The notes beneath the pieces are model-generated. The model had not been told where the DNA came from and searched no databases. It saw nothing but the letters and a program-made list of their open reading frames with translations. Both the position numbers and the translations under genes were made by a program. A stretch of 49,302 bases of DNA from Paucihalobacter sp036825875 (GTDB lineage: Bacteria; Bacteroidota; Bacteroidia; Flavobacteriales; Flavobacteriaceae): positions 1-49,302 of the forward strand of contig NZ_DAISXK010000018.1 of the NCBI RefSeq assembly GCF_036825875.1, given 5' to 3'. Below, piece by piece: positions 24,182-33,012 of the stretch; the first letter of the stretch is position 1, and every line of letters starts with the position of its first letter.

Positions 24182-25108
24182 ATGGACAATCTTTTGGTTG
24201 CTAACAATGTGTCTAAAAAATTTGGAACATTTACAGCACTTAATAATGTTTCAATTGCCGTTCCTCACGGTAGTATTTTTGGACTTCTTGGTCCAAATGG
24301 CGCTGGAAAAACTACGCTTATAAGAATTATCAATCAAATCACGATGCCCGATACTGGTGAGGTGTTTTTAGACGGTGCACCTTTAAGTCCAATGCACATA
24401 CGCGATATCGGTTACTTACCGGAAGAGCGCGGTTTGTACAAATCAATGAAGGTAGGAGAACAAGCTTTGTATTTGGCACAATTAAAAGGATTATCTAAAT
24501 CGGAAGCCAAAGAACGCCTTAAATATTGGTTTGATAAGTTAGATATTTCCGATTGGTGGAATAAGAAAATTGAAGAATTAAGTAAAGGACAAGCTCAAAA
24601 AATTCAGTTTGTGGTGACTGTTTTACACCGTCCAAAATTATTGATATTTGATGAGCCATTTTCTGGTTTCGATCCCATAAATGCCAATCTTATTAAAGAT
24701 GAAATTTTACAACTGCGTGACGAAGGCGCAACGGTTATATTCTCAACACATCGAATGGAATCTGTAGAAGAATTATGCGATCATATTGCACTAATACATA
24801 AATCTAACAAAGTGTTAGATGGAAAATTAACCGATATCAAAAGAAGTTTTAAAACCAATACCTTCGAAGTAGGCTTGCAAACATCAAATGCATCTGAAGT
24901 GATACGCGAAATAGAACAACATTTTGAAGTGCTTCCAGCAACTTTTAAAAATCTAAATGAGGATTTAAAATTAAACATTAGGTTAAACGCGCAATCATCG
25001 CCCAACGAATTACTGACTTTTTTAACTAGTAAAGCAGAAGTGCACCATTTTGTTGAAGTGATCCCTTCGGCTAACGACATTTTTATTCAAACTGTAAAAA
25101 ATAATTAA
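24182..25108 (+). CDS. ABC transporter ATP-binding protein (NatA/YhaQ type)
   Basis: A 308-residue ABC ATPase with Walker A GPNGAGKT (37-44), signature LSKGQ (133-137), Walker B LLIFDEP (153-159) and the switch His in IFSTHRMES. The C-terminal 80 residues form the extra domain seen in ATPases of sodium/drug exporters of the NatAB group. The permease gene starts 1 base after its stop, so they form one exporter. The transported substrate is not determined by sequence; Na+ or drug export are family precedents only. Confidence 0.93.
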   Translation: MDNLLVANNVSKKFGTFTALNNVSIAVPHGSIFGLLGPNGAGKTTLIRIINQITMPDTGEVFLDGAPLSPMHIRDIGYLPEERGLYKSMKVGEQALYLAQLKGLSKSEAKERLKYWFDKLDISDWWNKKIEELSKGQAQKIQFVVTVLHRPKLLIFDEPFSGFDPINANLIKDEILQLRDEGATVIFSTHRMESVEELCDHIALIHKSNKVLDGKLTDIKRSFKTNTFEVGLQTSNASEVIREIEQHFEVLPATFKNLNEDLKLNIRLNAQSSPNELLTFLTSKAEVHHFVEVIPSANDIFIQTVKNN

Positions 25109-25109
25109 A

Positions 25110-26423
25110 ATGAACCATTTATCTCTCATTATAAAGCGTGAGTATCTCACCAAGGTTAAGAATAAGTCGTTTATTGTTATGACTATTTTAAGTCCGCTCA
25201 TTTTTGTTGCCTTGTTTGGTGTTGTAGCGTATTTGTCACAACTCAATAATAATAAAGAACGTACCATCGCCATATTAGATGCCTCTGGCTTGTTAGAAAA
25301 TGCCTTCGAAAATTCTACATACACAAAGTATAATATTTTAAGCGCTGTGAGCTTAGATGAGGCTTTAGAAATCGTGAAGTTGAGCAAAGATTATGGATTG
25401 CTATATATTCCTGAAAACGCTGAAATTAAAGACATTTCAAAAGGAATTAAATTTTATTCAGAAGAATCTCCATCACTTACCATTATGAATTCTTTAGAAG
25501 GAAAGCTCGAAAAATCGCTTACAGATATTCAGCTTTTAAATGAAGGTGTCGATATCGAAAAAATTAAGTCCTCTAAAATTTCAGTCGAAATTGACCAAGA
25601 AAGTTTTTCCGGACAAAAATCCTCCAAAATAGATAATTTATTAAAGTTGGCCTTTGGTGGCGCCGCTGGTTACTTACTTTTCATGTTTATCATAATCTAT
25701 GGTAATATGATTATGCGCAGCGTAATTGAAGAAAAAACCAGTCGTATTATTGAAGTTATTATTTCTTCAGTTAAACCCATTCAACTAATGATGGGCAAAA
25801 TAATTGGTACCTCTTTAGCGGGCGTCACACAATTTGCAATATGGGTGGTTCTTGGTGGTATTATTTTAAGTGTTGGTTCTGCCATTTTTGGTATGAATAT
25901 ATCGGAAATGCAAGCATCACAAACAGCCGCTGTGCAAGAAGCCATGCAAACACCCCAAGCAGATAATATGGCTCAGAATGTAATTTTGGCCATTCAAAAT
26001 TTACCGCTAACTAATTTAGTCATTGCATTTCTGTTTTTCTTTATTGGCGGATATTTATTATACAGTTCGTTATATGCCGCAATTGGTGCTGCAGTTGATA
26101 ATGAAACCGATACACAACAATTTATGATGCCTATTTTAATGCCGTTGATTTTAGCAGTCTATGTGGGTGTATTCACCGTAATAGAAGATCCACATGGTAC
26201 CATTTCAACAGTATTTTCCTTTATTCCTTTTACTTCACCTGTAGTAATGCTTATGCGAATACCGTTCGGTGTTCCTATTTGGCAGCAAATAGTCTCTTTA
26301 CTATTTTTAATAGGAACTTTTATATTCACAGTTTGGTTCGCTGCGAAAATTTATAGAGTAGGAATTTTAATGTATGGTAAAAAACCGAGTTATAAAGAAC
26401 TCATCAAATGGTTAAAGTACTAA
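25110..26423 (+). CDS. ABC transporter permease (NatB/YhaP type)
   Basis: A 437-residue permease of the ABC-2 group. One N-terminal membrane helix (about 22-44) is followed by a large extracytoplasmic domain (about 45-175), then five or more helices from about 178 to 425. It has the conserved RSVIEEKTSRIIEVIISSVKP segment after the second helix, diagnostic for NatB/YhaP permeases. Directly coupled to the upstream ATPase gene and to the downstream MscS gene (no intergenic base), so the three are one transcript. Confidence 0.92.
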   Translation: MNHLSLIIKREYLTKVKNKSFIVMTILSPLIFVALFGVVAYLSQLNNNKERTIAILDASGLLENAFENSTYTKYNILSAVSLDEALEIVKLSKDYGLLYIPENAEIKDISKGIKFYSEESPSLTIMNSLEGKLEKSLTDIQLLNEGVDIEKIKSSKISVEIDQESFSGQKSSKIDNLLKLAFGGAAGYLLFMFIIIYGNMIMRSVIEEKTSRIIEVIISSVKPIQLMMGKIIGTSLAGVTQFAIWVVLGGIILSVGSAIFGMNISEMQASQTAAVQEAMQTPQADNMAQNVILAIQNLPLTNLVIAFLFFFIGGYLLYSSLYAAIGAAVDNETDTQQFMMPILMPLILAVYVGVFTVIEDPHGTISTVFSFIPFTSPVVMLMRIPFGVPIWQQIVSLLFLIGTFIFTVWFAAKIYRVGILMYGKKPSYKELIKWLKY

Positions 26424-27251
26424 ATGGACGCAATTAATGAATTTTTTAATTATTCAGTATCGTTAGGAGAAAGCTTTAAAATTTCCGTAAAAGGAGTTAT
26501 TGTAATTCTAGTGCTATTCATTGCGATTAGTATTTTCTTAAAGTTTATAAAACGGCTCCTCACAAGAAAGCTTCTTCACGAGGATAAACTCAAGTTTAAT
26601 TCGGTTTTTTCTTTCACGCAGTTCTTTATCTATTTAGTGGTTGTTTTAATATCACTTCAAAATATGGGAGCCGAATTAACGGCAATTCTTGCAGCTTCAG
26701 CAGCACTTTTGGTAGGCATTGGTTTGGCTTTACAAACCTTTTTTCAAGATATAATTTCGGGAATATTCATTTTGGTAGATCAATCCGTTCATGTAGGTGA
26801 TATTATTGAAATTGATGGTAAAATTGGTCGCGTGGTTGAAATTAATTTAAGAACAACACGCGCCGTTACCGTTAGTAATAAGGTATTGGTAATTCCAAAT
26901 CATAAATATTTAACTTCTATTCTGTTTAATTGGACAGAAAATGGTATTTTAACCAGGGAAAGTATAGATGTTGGCGTTGCTTACGGAAGTGATGTCGTAT
27001 TGGTTAAAAAAATATTATTACAAGCTGCCGAAGAACATCCCAAGGTGCTTAAAGATCCACCACCAGGGGTGTTATTTATGGATTTCGGGGAAAGTTCTCT
27101 CGACTTTAGACTAGTTTTTTCGGTCGATGATAGTTTCACTGTAAATTTACCCAAAAGCGATATTCGTTTTAGAATCAACGAATTATTTATTCAAAACAAA
27201 GTCACTATTCCATTCCCGCAACGTGATGTATATTTAAAACAAACAAATTAA
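26424..27251 (+). CDS. mscS: Small-conductance mechanosensitive channel (MscS family)
   Basis: A 275-residue MscS with three predicted membrane helices (about 18-40, 60-80, 85-110). The third is Ala/Gly-rich (ILAASAALLVGIGLALQTFFQDI), as in the pore helix. The beta domain follows with GDIIEIDGKIGRVVEINLRTT and NHKYLTSILFNW. It opens under membrane tension to release solutes. It begins immediately after the ABC permease stop, implying co-expression of an exporter and an osmotic valve. Confidence 0.95.
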   Translation: MDAINEFFNYSVSLGESFKISVKGVIVILVLFIAISIFLKFIKRLLTRKLLHEDKLKFNSVFSFTQFFIYLVVVLISLQNMGAELTAILAASAALLVGIGLALQTFFQDIISGIFILVDQSVHVGDIIEIDGKIGRVVEINLRTTRAVTVSNKVLVIPNHKYLTSILFNWTENGILTRESIDVGVAYGSDVVLVKKILLQAAEEHPKVLKDPPPGVLFMDFGESSLDFRLVFSVDDSFTVNLPKSDIRFRINELFIQNKVTIPFPQRDVYLKQTN

Positions 27252-27278
27252 TTATTTAAAAGACCTCAAAAATCAAGC

Positions 27279-28442
27279 ATGTCAAAAATACTTATTATTG
27301 AAGATGAAGCAGCCATTCGTCGTGTATTGGTGAAAATTTTAACTGAAGAAAATGCACAATATCAGGTAGAAGAAGCCGAAGATGGCCTTCAAGGAATTGA
27401 GAAAATAAAAAATAACGATTACGATTTGGTACTTTGCGACATCAAACTACCCAAAATGGATGGTGTTGAAGTATTAGAAGCCGCAAAAAAAATAAAGCCC
27501 GAAACAACTTTTGTTATGATTTCTGGTCATGGCGATTTAGAAACAGCGGTTCAAACAATGCGTTTGGGCGCCTTTGATTATATATCGAAACCACCAGACT
27601 TAAATCGACTTCTCAACACGGTTAGAATTGCGGTTGATACCAAAAAATTAGTTACTGAAAACACCATTCTAAAGAAAAAAGTTTCTAAAAATTATGAAAT
27701 GATCGGTGAAAGTCCAGCCATTTCAAAAATTAAATCAATGATTGATAAGGTGGCCCAAACCGATGCTCGTGTTCTCATAACAGGCCCAAACGGAACTGGT
27801 AAAGAATTGGTAGCACATTGGTTACATCAAAAAAGTGAACGTTCCTCTGGACCAATGGTAGAAGTAAATTGCGCAGCTATACCAAGCGAACTTATTGAAA
27901 GTGAATTGTTTGGTCACGTCAAAGGCGCATTTACAAGTGCCGTTAAAGACCGTGAAGGTAAGTTTGAAGCGGCCAACAAAGGCACTATTTTTTTAGATGA
28001 AATTGGCGATATGAGTCTTTCAGCACAAGCCAAAGTATTACGAGCACTTCAGGAAAGTAAAGTCTCGCGAGTGGGAATCGATAAAGATATTAAAGTAGAT
28101 GTGAGAGTTATTGCCGCCACTAATAAAAATTTAAAGGAAGAAATTGAAGCTGGAAAGTTCCGCGAGGATTTATATCACAGATTGGCCGTTATTTTAATTG
28201 AAGTGCCAGCACTTAATGATAGGCGAGAAGATATCCCTTTGTTGATAGAATTTTTCACTAGCAAAATCTCTGAAGAACAAGGCTCTACTCAAAAAAAATT
28301 CATGCCTAAAGCAATTAGTCTACTTCAAAAATATGATTGGACCGGCAATATTAGAGAATTACGTAATGTAGTAGAACGTTTAATTATCCTCGGTGGTGAT
28401 GAAGTCTCTGAAGAAGATGTAAAACTTTTTGCTAGTAAATAA
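27279..28442 (+). CDS. Sigma-54-dependent response regulator lacking a DNA-binding domain
   Basis: A 387-residue protein with an N-terminal receiver domain (1-120; acidic pocket E8/D9, phospho-acceptor D54, S83, K105) and a sigma-54 AAA+ domain (about 141-380) with Walker A GPNGTGKE (170-177) and Walker B IFLDEIGD. The sigma-54 contact loop is GAFTSA (217-222) instead of GAFTGA. The protein ends right after the AAA+ lid, so the usual Fis-type helix-turn-helix is absent. It lies 27 bases after mscS. No partner histidine kinase is in the window. It could activate sigma-54 from solution; its targets are unknown. Confidence 0.92.
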   Translation: MSKILIIEDEAAIRRVLVKILTEENAQYQVEEAEDGLQGIEKIKNNDYDLVLCDIKLPKMDGVEVLEAAKKIKPETTFVMISGHGDLETAVQTMRLGAFDYISKPPDLNRLLNTVRIAVDTKKLVTENTILKKKVSKNYEMIGESPAISKIKSMIDKVAQTDARVLITGPNGTGKELVAHWLHQKSERSSGPMVEVNCAAIPSELIESELFGHVKGAFTSAVKDREGKFEAANKGTIFLDEIGDMSLSAQAKVLRALQESKVSRVGIDKDIKVDVRVIAATNKNLKEEIEAGKFREDLYHRLAVILIEVPALNDRREDIPLLIEFFTSKISEEQGSTQKKFMPKAISLLQKYDWTGNIRELRNVVERLIILGGDEVSEEDVKLFASK

Positions 28443-28471
28443 ATTGGGCTTAATGAATACAAAATAGAAGA

Positions 28472-29350
28472 ATGAAAGATATCAAACTACCAGATTTTAA
28501 AGTCATCCAACCAATAGAATTAAAGAATAGACCAACCTATGTCGATTTAGACATGAGCGAAAAAGCGACCGAAAAACAGCTTAAAAAAGTTCGGCGAGTG
28601 TTAGGCGAACTTCAGGACGTGATGTATGCCCATGGAAAATACTCGGTGTTGTTTTGTTTACAAGGAATTGACACTTCTGGAAAAGATAGTTTAATAAGAG
28701 AAGTTTTTAAGGATTTTAACGCCCGTGGTGTTGTAGTACACAGTTTTAAAGTACCCACACCATTAGAGCTTAAACACGATTACTTGTGGCGCCATTATAT
28801 TGCTTTACCCGCGCGAGGAAAATTTGGAGTATTTAATCGCACACATTATGAAAACGTGTTAATTACACGTGTGAGACCAAATTATATTATGAACGAAAAC
28901 ATTCCTGGCGTTGATGATGTTTCAAAAATAGATGATGCTTTTTGGGATGAACGATTTGAGCAAATCAATAATTTTGAAAAGCACATCGCTCAGAATGGCA
29001 CTATTATATTCAAGTTTTTTCTTCATCTTTCAAAAGAAGAACAGCGTCAAAGGTTGTTGCGTAGATTGGAAAAACCAAGTAAAAACTGGAAATTTTCTTC
29101 AGATGATTTAAAGGAACGCGCACTTTGGGACCAATATCAAACCTATTATGAAGATGCTATTAACAGAACTTCAAAGCCTCATGCACCATGGTATACTATT
29201 CCGGCGGACGATAAGGCAACCGCTAGATATATTGTTGCGAAAATTCTACTCGATGAACTGAGAACCTATACCGATATTCAAAATCCTGAATTAAGTGATG
29301 AAGACAAAGGCAATTTGAAACACTATAAAGAACAACTCGCTATAGAATAA
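28472..29350 (+). CDS. ppk2: Polyphosphate kinase 2 family protein
   Basis: A 292-residue PPK2-family protein that uses polyphosphate to phosphorylate nucleotides. The P-loop-like Walker A is LQGIDTSGKDSLIREVF (about 64-80), and the lid/Walker B region is VFNRTHYENVLITRVRP. One-domain length of about 290 matches class I/III enzymes; NMP versus NDP specificity cannot be settled here. It lies 29 bases after the sigma-54 regulator gene and 3 bases before the peptidase gene. Confidence 0.92.
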   Translation: MKDIKLPDFKVIQPIELKNRPTYVDLDMSEKATEKQLKKVRRVLGELQDVMYAHGKYSVLFCLQGIDTSGKDSLIREVFKDFNARGVVVHSFKVPTPLELKHDYLWRHYIALPARGKFGVFNRTHYENVLITRVRPNYIMNENIPGVDDVSKIDDAFWDERFEQINNFEKHIAQNGTIIFKFFLHLSKEEQRQRLLRRLEKPSKNWKFSSDDLKERALWDQYQTYYEDAINRTSKPHAPWYTIPADDKATARYIVAKILLDELRTYTDIQNPELSDEDKGNLKHYKEQLAIE

Positions 29351-29353
29351 ATT

Positions 29354-30772
29354 ATGAAAACATTTTATGCCAAAGCCTTTATTTTCTCTCTGTTTGTCAA
29401 TTTTCAATTTGCAGCAACTGCCCAAACAGATGACGCCGTTTTTAAATCAATTTATGCAACATCCTTGACAAACGGTCAAAGTTACGCATGGCTAGATCAT
29501 TTATCAAACAGAATAGGAGGTAGATTATCAGGATCGGTAAATGCCCAGTTAGCGGTTGAATATACCAAAGTAGAATTAGAAAAATTAGGTTTAGACAAGG
29601 TTTGGCTGCAGCCCGTTATGGTACCCAAATGGATACGCGGTGCCAAAGAAAATGCCTATATCGAAACTTCTCCAGGAAATAGGATTGACGTTAATATTTG
29701 TGCGCTTGGTGGCTCTGTTGCAACGGCAGCATTAGGGTTGAAAGCTCAAGTTGTTGAAGTAAAGTCTTTTGAAGATCTGGAAACTTTAGGCCTTGAAAAT
29801 ATTGAAGGTAAAATTGTATTTTACAATAGACCTATGCAGCCCGATTTAATTCAAACCTTTGAGGCTTACGGTGGTTGTGTAGACCAACGTTATGCAGGCG
29901 CCATGGAAGCAGCCAAATATAAAGCAGCTGGTGTAATTGTGCGTTCAGTAAATCTACGTATGGATGATTATCCACATACAGGCACCATGAGTTATGGCGA
30001 TTTACCAAATAGTCAGCGTATACCTTCGGCGGCTATAAGTACTAACGATGCCGAAAAACTCTCCGGTATGTTGTCTTTGAATCCAAAACTGGAATTCTAT
30101 TTTAAGCAAAACTGCCAACAACTTCCCGATGTTGAATCGTATAATGTGATTGGTGAAATTACTGGTAGCGAATTTCCGGACGAATATATCTTAGTTGGTG
30201 GCCATCTCGATTCATGGGATTTAGGGGATGGCGCACACGACGATGGTGCTGGTGTGGTGCAATCTATAGAAGTTTTAAGATTGATGAAGGTTTTGAATTT
30301 ACAACCGAAACGAACTCTAAGAGTTGTATTATTTATGAACGAAGAAAATGGTTTGCGAGGTGCAACGAAATATGCTGAAGAAGCCAAGCGCAAAGGTGAA
30401 AATCATATTTTTGCTCTAGAAAGTGACGCTGGTGGCTTTACGCCGCGAGGCTTTTCATTTCAGGCTGATGAAGCCAATTTTCAACAGGTTTTAAGTTGGC
30501 AAACGCTATTTAAGCCTTATCTCATTCACTTTTTTGAAAAAGGAGGTAGTGGTGCTGATGTGGGCCCATTAAAATCAGAAACCAATGTTTTAGCAGGATT
30601 GAGACCCGATTCGCAACGCTATTTTGATCACCACCACGCAGCCAACGATACTTTTGAGCATGTTAACAAACGCGAACTAGAACTTGGTGCAGCCACTATG
30701 ACGGCTTTGGTTTATTTGTTTGACGCGTATGGAATTGTAAAAAATGAAGCTTTGACGCCGATTAAGGACTGA
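29354..30772 (+). CDS. Exported M28 metallopeptidase, carboxypeptidase-Q-like
   Basis: A 472-residue protein with a signal peptide (1-23, ending FAATAQ), a PA-like insert (about 125-250) and an M28 catalytic domain. The di-zinc ligands are recognisable: His in VGGHLDSWD (about 283), bridging Asp in GAHDDGAG, Glu-Glu in FMNEENG, Asp in ALESDAGG, and the final His in YFDHHHAAND (about 425). It is presumably a periplasmic or secreted exopeptidase. A second, distinct M28 peptidase lies at 33-34.5 kb. Confidence 0.92.
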   Translation: MKTFYAKAFIFSLFVNFQFAATAQTDDAVFKSIYATSLTNGQSYAWLDHLSNRIGGRLSGSVNAQLAVEYTKVELEKLGLDKVWLQPVMVPKWIRGAKENAYIETSPGNRIDVNICALGGSVATAALGLKAQVVEVKSFEDLETLGLENIEGKIVFYNRPMQPDLIQTFEAYGGCVDQRYAGAMEAAKYKAAGVIVRSVNLRMDDYPHTGTMSYGDLPNSQRIPSAAISTNDAEKLSGMLSLNPKLEFYFKQNCQQLPDVESYNVIGEITGSEFPDEYILVGGHLDSWDLGDGAHDDGAGVVQSIEVLRLMKVLNLQPKRTLRVVLFMNEENGLRGATKYAEEAKRKGENHIFALESDAGGFTPRGFSFQADEANFQQVLSWQTLFKPYLIHFFEKGGSGADVGPLKSETNVLAGLRPDSQRYFDHHHAANDTFEHVNKRELELGAATMTALVYLFDAYGIVKNEALTPIKD

Positions 30773-30821
30773 TTTTTGATGCATAAAATAGAAACATTTC
30801 TTACTTCAAGTTTTTAAGCAT

Positions 30822-31400
30822 ATGTGTAATTTAAAAATTCTTGTAATACTTTTAATTTTACTCGGGAGTAATATGAAAGCACAAAATAACGAAACTAGTC
30901 TTCCTTATCAAGAAATACCTGACTACCCCGAAACCTATACTGCAGGTGCTGTTGTTGCAAGAATGATTGACGGTTTAGGATTTCGTTTTTATTGGGCCAC
31001 TGAAGGTTTAATCGATACAGATTTAGCTTACCAACCATCAGAAGATTCAAGAAGCACTTATCAAACTATTGAACATATTTATGCGCTTTCAAACACAATA
31101 CTGAATGCGGCATTGAGGAAAGAAAACCAAATTTTTAATACCAGTGATTTAGATTACAAAACCTTACGAAGTCGAACATTGATAAATCTTAAAACTGCCG
31201 CTGATATTTTAAGAGAAACTTCTGATTTAACCAATCACAACCTTAAGTTCAGTAATAGAGAAATGCCGTTTTGGTTTAATATCAACGGTCCAATTTCCGA
31301 TGCTATATGGCATAGTGGGCAGATAGCTTCGTTTCGGAGAGCGTCAGGAAATCCAATTAATTCAAATCTTAGTTTTTTCACAGGGAAAATAAACAACTAA
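30822..31400 (+). CDS. Exported DinB-like four-helix protein
   Basis: A 192-residue protein with a hydrophobic signal sequence (about 1-20) and a helical body. The DinB-superfamily metal-site pattern is visible in the helix QTIEHIYALSN (first His) and the final IWHSGQIASFRRASGNP, the canonical H-x-GQ-x-x-x-x-RR-x-x-G ending of DinB/YfiT proteins. The enzymatic role is unknown; thiol-transferase activity is a family precedent. Export of a DinB-like protein is less common but seen in Bacteroidota. Confidence 0.8.
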   Translation: MCNLKILVILLILLGSNMKAQNNETSLPYQEIPDYPETYTAGAVVARMIDGLGFRFYWATEGLIDTDLAYQPSEDSRSTYQTIEHIYALSNTILNAALRKENQIFNTSDLDYKTLRSRTLINLKTAADILRETSDLTNHNLKFSNREMPFWFNINGPISDAIWHSGQIASFRRASGNPINSNLSFFTGKINN

Positions 31401-31415
31401 ACACAAAACAGGTTC

Positions 31416-32999
31416 ATGCACAGATTTATCCTTGCAATTTTAATGTTTAGTTTAATAGGCTTTTCTCTAAACGCACAAACCAAGGATTATTATGAAGTCG
31501 CCCTTAAAGATCAATCCAATGAAGAACCTATATCTTTTGCTACAATTCGATTAAAAGACTCCAAACAAGGCTTAATTGCAGATGCTGAAGGAGAATTTAG
31601 AATACCATTCGCTTTTAAGAACTTCAACGCCATATTCTCAATCACCAGTATTGGTTATGAATCTATTGAACTTATTGTTTCTGAATTGACACCTAATCAA
31701 ATCAATATCTTCTATTTGAAACCCAATGTAGAAGAATTAAACGCTATTGTCATAGCTAATGATCCAGCGAAACGCAGGCGAGTTGACCAAGCTTCCGCTT
31801 TGGTTAAAGCTGCTAGAACGCTTACGGCAGATGAAATTATTTATTTAGCAATAAAAAATATTCAAACAAATTTGAGTGCATTACCTTCATCGGTGCTAGG
31901 TTATTATAGAGACTATCAAATAGTAAATGATGAGTATTATAACTTAAATGAAGGAATAGTTGAAATGTTTGATAGGGGCATTAGGTTTGAAGATGAGGCT
32001 TATGAAAGCTTTAAGGCGAGCATTTATTCCTATCAGCAGAATAATGAATTTAAACAAGACAGCACCTACACAGTTCCATACGATAGAGAAGTTAAGTTCA
32101 TTCAAAATGCAGCTATCAGACCGAATGGAGGCAACGAGTTAACAATTTTAAATGTTCACAATCTTATAAGAAATTATAATGTAGCCACCTTTTCGTTTGT
32201 TTACGTTTTTAAATCTTATTTTTTAAATAATCATAATTCAAGGAGGAACGGCATAATTTATTTAAATGATGAACCCTTGGTGCAAATTAGATTTGAAACA
32301 TATCCGAGAGTTTCAGGATCAAGTCATAAAGCATTCGGAAATATTTTAATTTCACTTAAAGATTATTCCATTCACAGATTTAATTATGAAGTATTTGATG
32401 ATGATAAGGACAATGCCTTGTTCAACTTAAATATTGAATACAGACGCCAAAATGACAAAATGTATCTGAATTATATCACCTTCAACAATAGATTTATAAT
32501 GATGGATAAAAATATATTGAGTGAAGAAGATATAAGTTTCTACCCTGACGAATATAAATTTCGAATCACATTTAATAAAAATATTAATTTAAATTCGGTT
32601 AGAAAGGGTTGTTTTAACATTAAGTACGGCAATCAAAAGTTGTACATTGATGAAATCATTAATAGAAGTAACGCATCCTTAGAATTAATTGTCCGACCGT
32701 TTTTTAGAGATGGATTTGATCAAAGAAGTTTTAATACTAAAGACCTTAGCTTTAAAATGCGTAAAATTAAGGATTTAGATGGAAGAGAAATATATGAGCC
32801 TAGACTTGTTATAGCATATCAATTTAGAGAGCTATTTATACAAGAAGTTTTTCCTGAAAAAGAAATTCCCGAAAATACACCTTTGATGGTGAATGACATA
32901 CCAATCGAGTTTTCAAAAAGAAATTTATCCGAAAACACAGATAAATACTGGCTTAATTCACCTCTAAGACAAACTGTTACAATTAAAAAAAATAATTAA
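31416..32999 (+). CDS. CarboxypepD_reg-like domain exported protein
   Basis: A 527-residue exported protein: signal peptide 1-20 (ending SLNAQ), then a carboxypeptidase-regulatory-like beta domain (about 24-105, EEPISFATIRLKDSKQGLIADAEGEF shape) and a long C-terminal region of beta-rich sequence without recognised catalytic motifs. It is not a TonB-dependent receptor: no plug or barrel follows. Such proteins in Bacteroidota are surface or periplasmic with unknown function. It follows the DinB-like gene after 15 bases and converges on the M28 gene with 13 bases between stops. Confidence 0.8.
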   Translation: MHRFILAILMFSLIGFSLNAQTKDYYEVALKDQSNEEPISFATIRLKDSKQGLIADAEGEFRIPFAFKNFNAIFSITSIGYESIELIVSELTPNQINIFYLKPNVEELNAIVIANDPAKRRRVDQASALVKAARTLTADEIIYLAIKNIQTNLSALPSSVLGYYRDYQIVNDEYYNLNEGIVEMFDRGIRFEDEAYESFKASIYSYQQNNEFKQDSTYTVPYDREVKFIQNAAIRPNGGNELTILNVHNLIRNYNVATFSFVYVFKSYFLNNHNSRRNGIIYLNDEPLVQIRFETYPRVSGSSHKAFGNILISLKDYSIHRFNYEVFDDDKDNALFNLNIEYRRQNDKMYLNYITFNNRFIMMDKNILSEEDISFYPDEYKFRITFNKNINLNSVRKGCFNIKYGNQKLYIDEIINRSNASLELIVRPFFRDGFDQRSFNTKDLSFKMRKIKDLDGREIYEPRLVIAYQFRELFIQEVFPEKEIPENTPLMVNDIPIEFSKRNLSENTDKYWLNSPLRQTVTIKKNN

Positions 33000-33012
33000 T
33001 TCAGCAAATTAA

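Noticed and set aside
31416..32999. TonB-dependent receptor (SusC-like) because of the N-terminal carboxypeptidase-regulatory domain
   Set aside because: No TonB plug or long barrel follows; the protein is only 527 residues.
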